NCBI GenBank assembly: GCA_030524785.1
Contig: JAUNFZ010000031.1
Coordinates: forward strand, 1-32,345
From: Eubacteriales bacterium
GTDB taxonomy: Bacteria > Bacillota > Clostridia > Lachnospirales > Lachnospiraceae
Reading direction: 5' to 3'
Length of the DNA: 32,345 nucleotides
Shown: positions 25,251 through 32,310 of the stretch, piece by piece
Layout of the letters: each line of letters starts with the position of its first letter
How positions within the stretch are numbered: the first letter of the stretch is position 1
Made by a program: the position numbers and the translations under genes
The notes under the pieces: generated by a model
The model's database searches: none
What the model was told of the DNA's origin: nothing
The model's input: the letters and a program-made list of their open reading frames with translations, nothing else

Positions 25251-25278
25251 GTAAACGGCACGTAAATCTGCCGTTTAC
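25251..25278. repeat. Perfect inverted repeat between spoVAF and the lipoprotein gene
   Basis: GTAAACGGCA (25251-25260) and TGCCGTTTAC (25269-25278) form a perfect 10-bp stem with an 8-base loop. There is no T-run after it. It may be a weak terminator, an mRNA-stabilising hairpin or an operator. Confidence 0.55.
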
Positions 25279-25316
25279 CCTGGAATCCAGAATATATAGA
25301 AAAGGAGACTTATGCT

Positions 25317-25751
25317 ATGAAACGTTTGAAAAAAGGAATGACTGCTCTTGTGTTTGCTGTCTGCCTCGCCGCAGTTCTGGCAGGATGCGGCAGAGACAAG
25401 AATACGGACAACAACAGTGCGACGGAGAGCAAAACGGCTCAGACTTCGGAAAACGGCACGGAGAATGAAAAGAATACTGCCGCGGACAATGGCGCTGCCG
25501 ATAACGCGGCGGACGGTGTGGGAACCAACACCGCAGCAACGAATACAACGGATGATGCAAATAACGATACGCTGAACAGCGCGACGGCCGGAGACAATAA
25601 CAGCAGCGATGGAAACGGCAATGACGGCAGAGAGAGCGGACTTGAAGAAATCGGAGAGGGAATCGGGGAAGTTGGAGACGGGATCATCGATGGAGCCGAA
25701 AACGTTGTGGATGATATTACGGACGACGGAACGAATCAGACACAGAGATAA
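25317..25751 (+). CDS. Acidic, low-complexity lipoprotein
   Basis: A 144-residue secreted lipoprotein. The signal peptide is MKRLKKGMTALVFAVCLAAV followed by the lipobox LAGC, so Cys22-24 region is lipidated and the rest lies outside the membrane. The mature part is almost entirely Asn, Thr, Ala, Asp, Glu and Gly with repeats of NNS/NTA/DN type, then a Gly/Glu-rich tail with heptad-like repeats (LEEIGEGIGEVGDGIIDGAENVVDDI). No enzymatic domain is visible. AAAAGGAG precedes the ATG. It sits after a spore gene and has its own terminator; possible roles are a spore-membrane or cell-surface spacer. Confidence 0.75.
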   Translation: MKRLKKGMTALVFAVCLAAVLAGCGRDKNTDNNSATESKTAQTSENGTENEKNTAADNGAADNAADGVGTNTAATNTTDDANNDTLNSATAGDNNSSDGNGNDGRESGLEEIGEGIGEVGDGIIDGAENVVDDITDDGTNQTQR

Positions 25752-25766
25752 AAATTTTACGATCTG

Positions 25767-25808
25767 CAGAGCGGTATGGTCAAAAAACTGTGCCGTTCTG
25801 TTTTTTTT
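25767..25808 (+). terminator. Intrinsic terminator after the lipoprotein gene
   Basis: CAGAGCGGTA (25767-25776) pairs with TGCCGTTCTG (25791-25800) with wobble pairs, followed by eight T (25801-25808). A classic strong terminator. Confidence 0.85.
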
Positions 25809-25818
25809 GTTTCGGCGG

Positions 25819-25847
25819 TTCACAATAATGTCAAATTGTGGTAGAAT
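25819..25847 (+). promoter_or_regulatory. Sigma-A promoter of lrgAB
   Basis: TTCACA (25819-25824), 17 bases, TAGAAT (25842-25847) with TGG before it (extended -10). It lies between the terminator of the lipoprotein gene and lrgA. Confidence 0.6.
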
Positions 25848-25880
25848 TGCAGTGAAAAAATGTCGGGGAGAGCGCAGCTT

Positions 25881-26258
25881 ATGAAGTATATGAAACAATT
25901 TGGAATTATTCTGACAGTCACCTGCGCAGGTGAGATCGTCAAAAGCCTGATTCCCCTTCCGGTGCCGGGCAGTATCTATGGACTTGTGTTGATGCTGGGA
26001 CTCTTGGCCTCGGGGAAACTTCGCGTGGAAAGCGTAAAGGAGACGGGGGAATTTCTGATCGAAATTATGCCCATGATGTTTATCCCGGCGGCTGTGGGGC
26101 TGATGGCGTCCTGGGAGCAGCTTCGCCCGGTTCTTTTCCCGGTCTGCGTTATCACAGCGGTGTCTACGTTTCTGGTGATGATTGTCACAGGAAAAGTGAC
26201 GGATTTTTTTCTGTCGAAAAAAGAAAAATCTTCAGAGGGTGGAAAAAAGAATGAATGA
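25881..26258 (+). CDS. lrgA: CidA/LrgA family membrane protein
   Basis: A 125-residue holin-like membrane protein with four predicted membrane segments. The family signature PLPVPGSIYGLVLMLGLL is present near residue 28, and the second half carries IEIMPMMFIPAAVGLMASWEQLRP. CidA/LrgA proteins act with LrgB in pyruvate transport and control of murein hydrolase export. The ATG at 25881 has GGGGAG 10 bases upstream; an in-frame ATG at 25860 lies within that site. It overlaps lrgB by 8 bases. Confidence 0.9.
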   Translation: MKYMKQFGIILTVTCAGEIVKSLIPLPVPGSIYGLVLMLGLLASGKLRVESVKETGEFLIEIMPMMFIPAAVGLMASWEQLRPVLFPVCVITAVSTFLVMIVTGKVTDFFLSKKEKSSEGGKKNE

Positions 26259-26943
26259 TTTTATTATCAATTCGGCCACGGCGGGAGTAGTGTTAAGCCT
26301 TTTGGCATACAATGTCGGGCTGTTTCTGAAAAACCGGACAAAGCTTGCCGTATGCAACCCGCTGCTGATCTCTATCATCCTTGTCATTGCGTTTCTGGCA
26401 GCGGCCGGCGTGGACTATGAGAGCTACAACAGCAGCGCAAAGTACTTAAGCTATCTGCTGACGCCGGCCACCGTAAGCCTGGCGATTCCGCTGTATCAGA
26501 AACTTGCGCTTTTAAAAAAGCATATTTGGGCAATTCTGGCGGGAATTATTTCAGGGGTGCTCACAAGCCTTACGTCGGTGTTTCTTATGTCGTTGGCCTT
26601 TCGTTTATCACATGAAGAATATGTGACGCTGCTGCCGAAATCAATCACCACGGCCATTGGCATGGGCGTGTCCGAGGAACTGGGAGGTTATGTGACAATT
26701 TCCGTGGCGGTCATTATCATCACAGGTGTTTTGGGAAATATGACGGCGGAATTTATCTGCAGGCGCTTCAGAATACGAAATGCAATTTCCCGGGGACTTG
26801 CCATCGGTACCTCCTGCCATGCCATCGGCACAGCCAGAGCTATGGAGATGGGGGAAATCGAGGGCGCCATGAGCAGCCTGGCAATTGTCGTCTCCGGCCT
26901 TTGCACCGTGGTGGGCGCTTCTTTTTACGCCATGCTTTTGTAG
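26251..26943 (+). CDS. lrgB: LrgB family membrane protein
   Basis: A 230-residue LrgB/CidB protein, the partner of LrgA, with about six or seven membrane segments. Conserved stretches are SYLLTPATVSLAIPLYQ, LLPKSITTAIGMGVSEELGG, and the C-terminal GTSCHAIGTARAMEMGEIEGAMSSLAIVVSGL. ATG at 26251 follows AGAGGGTGG. Start overlap with lrgA points to coupled translation and a two-part complex. Confidence 0.95.
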   Translation: MNDFIINSATAGVVLSLLAYNVGLFLKNRTKLAVCNPLLISIILVIAFLAAAGVDYESYNSSAKYLSYLLTPATVSLAIPLYQKLALLKKHIWAILAGIISGVLTSLTSVFLMSLAFRLSHEEYVTLLPKSITTAIGMGVSEELGGYVTISVAVIIITGVLGNMTAEFICRRFRIRNAISRGLAIGTSCHAIGTARAMEMGEIEGAMSSLAIVVSGLCTVVGASFYAMLL

Positions 26944-26977
26944 CGGCGGTTTTGCCCTGAAAAGATTTCGAGGAGTC

Positions 26978-27014
26978 AAAAAGAGCGTGCCTTACAGGCA
27001 CGCCTTGATTTTTT
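26978..27014. terminator. Bidirectional terminator between lrgB and the HIT gene
   Basis: GCGTGCCT (26985-26992) and AGGCACGC (26996-27003) form an 8-bp stem with a 3-base loop, flanked by five A on one side (26978-26982) and six T on the other (27009-27014). It can end transcription from both sides. The HIT stop codon (26994-26992) lies in it. Confidence 0.85.
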
Positions 27015-27411
27015 CAATCATTTCTTCATATTCTGCATCCGTCAGGTAAACCTTGTCGGGATTCATCTGGAATATGCTGCCCCATTCATCCTGCTCTTTG
27101 TACTTGGGAACAAGATGAAAATGAAGATGGCAGCCGGTATCGCCGTAGGCGCCGTAGTTCAGCTTGTCCGGATGGAAAGCTGCATGGATTGCTTTCGCGG
27201 CCCTTGCCACATCCGCAAAGAAACGATTGCGTTCTTCATCGCTGATATTGACAATTTCGCTGACGTGATCCTTGTAGGCGACAATGCATCTTCCGGGCTT
27301 GCTCTGCTCCTTAAAAAGAATAAGCTGGCTGACGTCCAGATCGCAGATCTTGATGCCGAATTTTGCCAGCGGTTCGCCGCCCACGCAGTAGCCGCAGTTT
27401 GTGTCTTTCAT
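26992..27411 (-). CDS. HIT family protein (Hint-like nucleotide hydrolase)
   Basis: A 139-residue HIT-domain protein. The active-site motif HLHFHLVPKY has His95, His97 and His99, matching the HxHxHxx signature of purine nucleotide phosphoramidases and dinucleoside hydrolases. The N-terminus has CGYC, which may bind zinc, and YKDHVSEIVNISDEERNRFF and YGDTGCH are family blocks. Substrate is not certain; Hint-type AMP-lysine or AMP-phosphoramidate hydrolysis is usual. It is transcribed opposite to its neighbours and its GGGAGG site lies about 9 bases before the ATG. Confidence 0.93.
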   Translation of the reverse strand: MKDTNCGYCVGGEPLAKFGIKICDLDVSQLILFKEQSKPGRCIVAYKDHVSEIVNISDEERNRFFADVARAAKAIHAAFHPDKLNYGAYGDTGCHLHFHLVPKYKEQDEWGSIFQMNPDKVYLTDAEYEEMIEKIKACL

Positions 27412-27445
27412 AAGTAATACCTCCCAAATGTATTCTGATAACCTC

Positions 27446-27474
27446 AGTATAGACTACGAAAGTGAAAACTGCAA
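27446..27474 (-). promoter_or_regulatory. Sigma-A promoter of the HIT gene
   Basis: On the - strand, TTGCAG (27474-27469), 17 bases, TATACT (27451-27446), about 35 bases before the ATG. Confidence 0.5.
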
Positions 27475-27526
27475 GGGAAATTAGCGGGTGCATGGGAAAA
27501 CTGGCAGGCATATGAATATCTTTTTC

Positions 27527-27555
27527 TTGCGCAGATGCGGCGGGCAAAGTATACT
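27527..27555 (+). promoter_or_regulatory. Sigma-A promoter of hisA
   Basis: TTGCGC (27527-27532), 17 bases, TATACT (27550-27555). Transcription would start near 27562, the first base of the 46-bp repeat, giving a leader of about 137 bases. Confidence 0.5.
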
Positions 27556-27561
27556 GTCTGT

Positions 27562-27653
27562 GAGAGAGCTGTGCCGGCAGGCTGTCCGGGGAACTTTTAC
27601 CTGGCGGGAGAGAGCTGTGCTGGCAGGCTGTCCGGGGAACTTCCACCTGGCAG
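27562..27653. repeat. Two tandem copies of a 46-bp repeat in the hisA leader
   Basis: 27562-27607 and 27608-27653 differ at only 4 of 46 positions. The unit begins GAGAGAGCTGTG, contains GGCAGGCTGTCCGGGGAAC and ends ACCTGGC(G/A)G. A decayed third start (GAGA...CCGGCA) follows at 27654. The unit length is not a multiple of 3 and no conserved frame runs through it, so it is not coding. Position at the start of the transcript suggests RNA structure. Confidence 0.8.
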
Positions 27654-27698
27654 GAGAATATATCCGGCAAATCTTTAAAAAGGAAAGGGAGAGGGGCA

Positions 27699-28475
27699 AT
27701 GAGGTTTCGGCCGTGCATTGACATACATAATGGAAAGGTAAAACAGATTGTGGGCGGTACGCTGAGGGACTTTGGTGATTCTGCGAGAGAAAATTTTGTG
27801 TCCCGGCAGGATGCGGCCTTCTATGCGAAGCTTTACAAAAAAGACGGGCTTTCGGGCGGCCACATTATCCTTTTAAACCCGGGGACTTCCGCATATTATG
27901 AAGAAACAAAGCGCCAGGCCTTATCGGCGCTTCACGCATGGCCCGGCGGCCTGCAAATTGGCGGCGGAATCAGGGACGACAACGCCGGATTCTGGCTGGA
28001 AAACGGCGCTTCTCATGTAATTGTCACCAGCTTTGTATTCAGAGATGGAAAGCTTGATTATGAAAACTTAAAACGAATATCCAAAGCGGCCGGCAGAGAA
28101 CATCTGGTACTGGACTTAAGCTGCCGCAGGAAGAACGGCAGCTATTACATTGTGACGGATCGGTGGCAAAAATTCACGGATGTGGAATTTTCGCGGGAAA
28201 CACTGGAAGCATTATCCGCATACTGCGGTGAATTTCTGGTCCATGCGGTGGATGCGGAGGGAAAGGCACAGGGAATCGAAGCTTCAGTGGCAGAAGTGCT
28301 GGGGAATTGGAACGGTATTCCGGCAGTATATGCCGGAGGAATCGGCAGCTTTGAGGATATAGAAAAGCTTCGTCTCCTTGGGAAAAACCGCGTGGACTTT
28401 ACTGTGGGAAGCGCATTGGATCTGTTTGGAGGACCGCTGGGATATAAAGACGTCATCGCATGCCAAAAAAGCTGA
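27699..28475 (+). CDS. hisA: Phosphoribosylformimino-5-aminoimidazole carboxamide ribotide isomerase, eukaryote-like (HIS6) type
   Basis: A 258-residue TIM barrel of histidine synthesis that follows yeast HIS6 rather than the usual bacterial HisA: CIDIHNGKVKQIVGGTL, ENFVSRQDAAFYAKLYK, GLQIGGGI, LENGASHVIVTSFVF, HLVLDLSCRR, VTDRWQKFTDVE, FLVHAVDAEG, VYAGGIGS and DFTVGSALDLFGG. Catalytic aspartates are expected at Asp8 (CIDIHNG) and in HAVDAEG. It is isolated from other his genes. AAAGGGAGAGGGG precedes the ATG. It is followed by an AT-only hairpin. Confidence 0.92.
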   Translation: MRFRPCIDIHNGKVKQIVGGTLRDFGDSARENFVSRQDAAFYAKLYKKDGLSGGHIILLNPGTSAYYEETKRQALSALHAWPGGLQIGGGIRDDNAGFWLENGASHVIVTSFVFRDGKLDYENLKRISKAAGREHLVLDLSCRRKNGSYYIVTDRWQKFTDVEFSRETLEALSAYCGEFLVHAVDAEGKAQGIEASVAEVLGNWNGIPAVYAGGIGSFEDIEKLRLLGKNRVDFTVGSALDLFGGPLGYKDVIACQKS

Positions 28476-28479
28476 CAAA

Positions 28480-28500
28480 AATATTTTTCTGAAAAATATT
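28480..28500 (+). terminator. AT-only hairpin after hisA
   Basis: AATATTTTT (28480-28488) and AAAAATATT (28492-28500) are perfect complements around CTG, 5 bases after the hisA stop. It is weak in energy and has no separate T-run, so termination is doubtful. Confidence 0.3.
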
Positions 28501-28524
28501 GGGTGTAAATTCCGAATAATTACA

Positions 28525-28553
28525 TTGAAAAATCTGATAAATTATGGTATTCT
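28525..28553 (+). promoter_or_regulatory. Sigma-A promoter of hpf
   Basis: TTGAAA (28525-28530), 17 bases, TATTCT (28548-28553) with TGG before it (extended -10). The leader of about 60 bases holds a small stem (GCGCTT/AAGCGT near 28571-28585). Confidence 0.6.
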
Positions 28554-28620
28554 TAGACTATGAAGACGGCGCTTCAAAAGCGTTATCGGATTGAATAGCG
28601 ACGGAAAAGGAGTGATGTAG

Positions 28621-29151
28621 ATGAGATTTACCATCAGCGGCAAGAATCTTGAGATTACGGAAGGGCTGCGCAGCAGTGTGACGGAAAAACTGAGTAAACT
28701 GGAACGGTATTTTACTCCTGATACAGAGATCATCGTTACCATGAGCGTAGAGAAAGAACGGCAGAAGATAGAGGTTACCATTCCCGTCAAGGGAAATATC
28801 ATCCGGTCAGAGCAGGTGAGCAACGACATGTATGTTTCCATCGACCTGGTAGAGGAAGTGATTGAGCGTCAGCTGCGCAAATACAAGAACAAACTGGTGG
28901 CAAAACACCAGGAGGGAGGAAATTTCCGGCGGGAGTTCATTGAAAAAGAAGAAATGCAGGAGCCGGAGGAAATAAAGATCACCCGCACAAAGCATTTTGG
29001 CATCAAACCGATGTATCCTGAAGACGCGTGTATTCAGATGGAGCTTCTTGGACATAATTTCTTTGTATTCTGCAATGCGGAGACCGAGGAAGTCAATGTG
29101 GTGTATAAACGAAAAGGCAATACTTACGGGCTGATCGAGCCGGAGTTTTAG
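28621..29151 (+). CDS. hpf: Ribosome hibernation promoting factor, long form
   Basis: A 176-residue long HPF (YvyD type). The N-terminal S30AE domain starts RFTISGKNLEITEGLRSSVTEKLSKLERYF, then a charged linker (about 95-120), and the C-terminal dimerisation domain has KHFGIKPMYPEDACIQMELLGHNFFVFCNAETEEVNVVYKRKGNTYGLIEPEF. It pairs 70S ribosomes into inactive 100S dimers in stationary phase. AAAAGGAG precedes the ATG. It is directly upstream of secA, as in many Firmicutes, with a terminator between. Confidence 0.96.
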   Translation: MRFTISGKNLEITEGLRSSVTEKLSKLERYFTPDTEIIVTMSVEKERQKIEVTIPVKGNIIRSEQVSNDMYVSIDLVEEVIERQLRKYKNKLVAKHQEGGNFRREFIEKEEMQEPEEIKITRTKHFGIKPMYPEDACIQMELLGHNFFVFCNAETEEVNVVYKRKGNTYGLIEPEF

Positions 29152-29179
29152 TTTCTAAAGGACAGGAATGTCAGATATA

Positions 29180-29235
29180 GGGGCGCCTGCGAAGGTTATA
29201 CTGCGTAACCGGAGGGGCGCCCTCCTTATTTTAGA
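29180..29235 (+). terminator. Compound GC-rich terminator after hpf
   Basis: GGGCGCC (29181-29187) pairs with GGCGCCC (29216-29222); a second stem inside joins GGTTA (29194-29198) to TAACC (29206-29210). A loose T-rich tail (TCCTTATTTTA) follows. Confidence 0.65.
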
Positions 29236-29244
29236 AAATATTTA

Positions 29245-29273
29245 TTGTTTTGAACGCGCAAAAGTGGTAAAAT
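29245..29273 (+). promoter_or_regulatory. Sigma-A promoter of secA
   Basis: TTGTTT (29245-29250), 17 bases, TAAAAT (29268-29273) with TGG before it (extended -10). Confidence 0.5.
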
Positions 29274-29336
29274 GTTCTTTAGGTATGTAAAAATATGCAG
29301 GGGCGTATGCGCCTGTGGAATTATAGGAGTATAGGA

Positions 29337-31904
29337 ATGAGCATTTTTACAAAAATATTTGGTACACACAGCGAGCATGAATTAAAGAGAATTAAGCCGT
29401 TGGTGGACAAGGTAGAATCCCTGCGTCCCGAGATGCAGGCAATGTCCGACGCTCAGTTGCGCGCCAAAACAGACGAGTTTAAAAAGCGGCTGTCGGAGGG
29501 TGAAACGCTGGATGATTTGCTGCCGGAGGCCTTTGCAGTTGTAAGGGAAGCGGCAAAGCGTACCATCGGCATGGAACCTTACCGGGTACAGATTATCGGC
29601 GGCATTATTCTTCACCAGGGACGTATCGCTGAGATGCGGACCGGCGAGGGCAAGACGCTGGTATCCACGCTGCCGGCTTACTTAAACGCATTGGAAGGCA
29701 AGGGCGTTCATATTATTACGGTCAACGACTATCTGGCACACCGTGACGCGGAGTGGATGGGAAAAGTACACGAGTTCCTCGGCCTGACGGTAGGCTGCGT
29801 CCTCAATGAGATGGACAATGACGAGCGCCGGAAAATGTACAACTGCGATATCACCTATATCACGAACAACGAGGACGGTTTTGATTATCTTCGCGATAAC
29901 ATGGTAATCTATAAAGAGCAGCTTGTGCAGAGGGAACTGCATTATGCCATTATCGACGAGGTGGACTCGGTTCTGATTGACGAGGCCCGTACACCGCTGA
30001 TTATTTCCGGCCAGAGCGGAAAGTCCACAAAGCTCTACGAAGTGGCGGATATTCTGGCGCGTCAGCTCGAAAGAGGCGAGGCCAGCGGCGAAGTTACAAA
30101 AATGTCTGCCATCATGGGCGAGGAGATCACCGAGACAGGCGACTTTATCGTAAACGAAAAGGATAAGGTTGTTACCCTCACCCAGCGGGGCGTGGAAAAG
30201 GTGGAGAAATTCTTCCAGATCGACAATTTCTCAGACGCGGAAAATCTGGAGATACAGCATAACGTAGATCTGGCGCTGCGGGCGAATTACCTGATGTTCC
30301 GTGATCAGGATTATGTGGTGAAGGACGATCAGGTTATGATCGTGGACGAGTTTACGGGACGTATTATGCCGGGCAGACGCTATTCCGACGGCCTTCATCA
30401 GGCGATCGAGGCGAAAGAGCATGTGAAGGTAAAGCGCGAGAGCAAAACGCTGGCGACGATCACCTTCCAGAATTTCTTTAATAAGTATAAAAAGAAAGCC
30501 GGCATGACCGGTACGGCGCTCACAGAGGAAAAGGAGTTCAGGGATATCTATGGCATGGATGTAATTGAGATTCCCACAAACAAGCCGATTGCCCGTATAG
30601 ATCTGGACGACGCCGTATATATGACGAAGAAAGAAAAGTATAAAGCGGTGGTAGACCAGATCGAGGAAGCTCATAAAAAAGGGCAGCCGGTGCTGGTAGG
30701 TACAATCACCATCGAGATTTCGGAGCTTTTGAGCGGCATGCTGAAGAAACGGGGAATCCCGCATAAGGTGTTGAACGCCAAATTTCATGAGCTGGAGGCG
30801 GAGATCGTTGCGGACGCCGGTGTTCACGGGGCGGTGACGATCGCCACAAACATGGCAGGCCGTGGTACGGATATCAAGCTGGATGATATTTCCAGAGAAC
30901 TGGGCGGACTGAAAATTATTGGTACGGAGCGCCATGAGTCGAGACGTATCGACAATCAGCTGCGCGGACGTTCTGGCCGTCAGGGAGATCCGGGTGAGTC
31001 CAGGTTTTATATTTCGCTGGAGGACGATCTGATGCGCCTGTTCGGCTCAGAGCGTCTGATGGGCGTGTTCCGCTCACTGGGTGTGGCGGAGAATGAGCAG
31101 ATTGAGCACAAAATGCTTTCCTCCTCGATTGAAAAAGCGCAGGAGAAGATTGAGGGCAACAACTATGGCATCCGTAAGAATCTGCTGGAATATGACCAGG
31201 TAAACAACGAGCAGAGAGAGATTATCTATGCGGAACGCCGCCGTGTGCTGGACGGTGAGAACATGCACGGCGCCATCACGAAGATGATAGGAGACGTGAT
31301 CGGCCGTGTGGTAGATACGTGTATTGGAGAGGATCACGGCTCTGATGAATGGGATCTGAAGGAGTTAAATGCCCTTCTTCTGCCTACCATCCCCTTAAAG
31401 CCCCTTACCCGGGAAGATGTAGAGGGCATGAACAAGGCGAAGCTGAAGGAAAGCCTGATCGAACAGGCACTGAAGCTCTACCAGGAGAAGGAAAAACTGT
31501 TTCCGACGCCGGAAGAAATGCGCGAACTGGAGCGTGTCATTATCCTGAAAGTAATCGACCGCAAGTGGATGGATCATATCGACGATATGGATCAGCTCCG
31601 TCAGGGAATCGGCCTGCAGGCTTACGGGCAGAGAGATCCCCTTGTAGAGTATAAGATGAGCGGCTTTGAGATGTTCGACGAGATGACGAACAATATTCAG
31701 ATGGATACGCTGCGCCTTCTGTTCCATGTGCGCGTGGAAGAAAAGGTAGAGCGTGAGGAAGTGGCCAAAGTAACCGGAACAAACAAGGATGAAAGCCTGG
31801 CGAAAGCTCCGCAGAAGCGCGCTGCAGAGAAGGTTTATCCCAACGATCCGTGCCCCTGCGGCAGCGGCAAGAAGTATAAGCAGTGCTGCGGGCGCAAAAA
31901 ATAA
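29337..31904 (+). CDS. secA: Preprotein translocase ATPase SecA
   Basis: SecA, 855 residues, the motor that drives proteins through SecYEG. It has Walker [10 protein letters not shown] (Lys106), DEAD-type Walker [18 protein letters not shown] (207-210), the preprotein cross-linking region following it, helicase motifs [12 protein letters not shown] and [32 protein letters not shown], the helical scaffold [32 protein letters not shown], and the C-terminal zinc motif [19 protein letters not shown] at 29337 gives the standard N-terminus [10 protein letters not shown] and follows a TAGGAG-type site; an in-frame start at 29295 would add 14 unrelated residues. Confidence 0.98.
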   Translation: MSIFTKIFGTHSEHELKRIKPLVDKVESLRPEMQAMSDAQLRAKTDEFKKRLSEGETLDDLLPEAFAVVREAAKRTIGMEPYRVQIIGGIILHQGRIAEMRTGEGKTLVSTLPAYLNALEGKGVHIITVNDYLAHRDAEWMGKVHEFLGLTVGCVLNEMDNDERRKMYNCDITYITNNEDGFDYLRDNMVIYKEQLVQRELHYAIIDEVDSVLIDEARTPLIISGQSGKSTKLYEVADILARQLERGEASGEVTKMSAIMGEEITETGDFIVNEKDKVVTLTQRGVEKVEKFFQIDNFSDAENLEIQHNVDLALRANYLMFRDQDYVVKDDQVMIVDEFTGRIMPGRRYSDGLHQAIEAKEHVKVKRESKTLATITFQNFFNKYKKKAGMTGTALTEEKEFRDIYGMDVIEIPTNKPIARIDLDDAVYMTKKEKYKAVVDQIEEAHKKGQPVLVGTITIEISELLSGMLKKRGIPHKVLNAKFHELEAEIVADAGVHGAVTIATNMAGRGTDIKLDDISRELGGLKIIGTERHESRRIDNQLRGRSGRQGDPGESRFYISLEDDLMRLFGSERLMGVFRSLGVAENEQIEHKMLSSSIEKAQEKIEGNNYGIRKNLLEYDQVNNEQREIIYAERRRVLDGENMHGAITKMIGDVIGRVVDTCIGEDHGSDEWDLKELNALLLPTIPLKPLTREDVEGMNKAKLKESLIEQALKLYQEKEKLFPTPEEMRELERVIILKVIDRKWMDHIDDMDQLRQGIGLQAYGQRDPLVEYKMSGFEMFDEMTNNIQMDTLRLLFHVRVEEKVEREEVAKVTGTNKDESLAKAPQKRAAEKVYPNDPCPCGSGKKYKQCCGRKK

Positions 31905-31977
31905 AACAGGTAAGAAAGATATGATGCCAGGTATCTTCGCAGGTATTCCCCGGAAGGCTATGGGAAGTGCAGCGGAG

Positions 31978-32276
31978 CCTGGCGCTTCTTTTAGAGAAGA
32001 TGGGAAGCGGCAATTTGCGCTCATGAGTTTGCGTAGAAATCCGTCTGCCATCTGCCTGCTCGCAGATAATAGGCAGATTTTGCAGGTTTTGTGAGCATAG
32101 CGACAGTTGTGCGCGCATGTCTGAGCCTGCTTGCAGGCGAGTTTGCGCAAGCAACTGTCAATAAGCGGCGCAGCAAAAACAAAAAATCAACGTATTTGCA
32201 GCAGGCAGATGACGGACAGATTTTCGCAAAAAGCCCCTGCGCAAATTGGCCTCATTTCATGTGAAAAAGCGCCCGG
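31978..32276. repeat. Long collinear imperfect palindrome filling the secA-prfB gap
   Basis: The 406-base gap between secA (ends 31904) and prfB (starts 32311) holds no convincing gene. It contains five nested, complementary blocks in order: CCTGGCGCTT (31978) with AAGCGCCCGG (32267; 9 of 10); CAATTTGCGC (32011) with GCGCAAATTG (32239; perfect); CATCTGCCTGCT (32049) with AGCAGGCAGATG (32200; perfect); GACAGTTG (32102) with CAACTGTC (32152; perfect); GCCTG (32125) with CAGGC (32134; perfect). The distances between blocks on the two arms differ by only 1-5 bases. It would fold, as DNA cruciform or RNA, into a hairpin about 150 bp long. A MITE-like element or structured RNA are both possible. 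Confidence 0.75.
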
Positions 32277-32310
32277 CAGGGTGCATATTATATAGAAAGA
32301 AGGTGACAGT

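Noticed and set aside
27562-27653. CRISPR-like repeat
   Set aside because: Only two copies, directly adjacent with no spacer, and no cas genes.
27562-27698. T-box or classical histidine attenuator before hisA
   Set aside because: No T-box GGTGG-type antiterminator sequence, no run of His codons, and no terminator stem with a T-run before the ATG.
27488-27721. A 77-codon plus-strand frame over the hisA leader
   Set aside because: The 46-bp repeat shifts frame between copies, so the two copies encode different peptides; there is no ribosome binding site for it.
31789-32094. Open frame of 101 codons starting in secA and running into the gap
   Set aside because: It is out of frame with secA, lacks a ribosome binding site and ends in the palindrome; composition matches a shadow frame.
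32281-32300. TATTAT/TATATA near the prfB start as a promoter
   Set aside because: No -35 box at a suitable distance; the AT-rich run alone is not enough.
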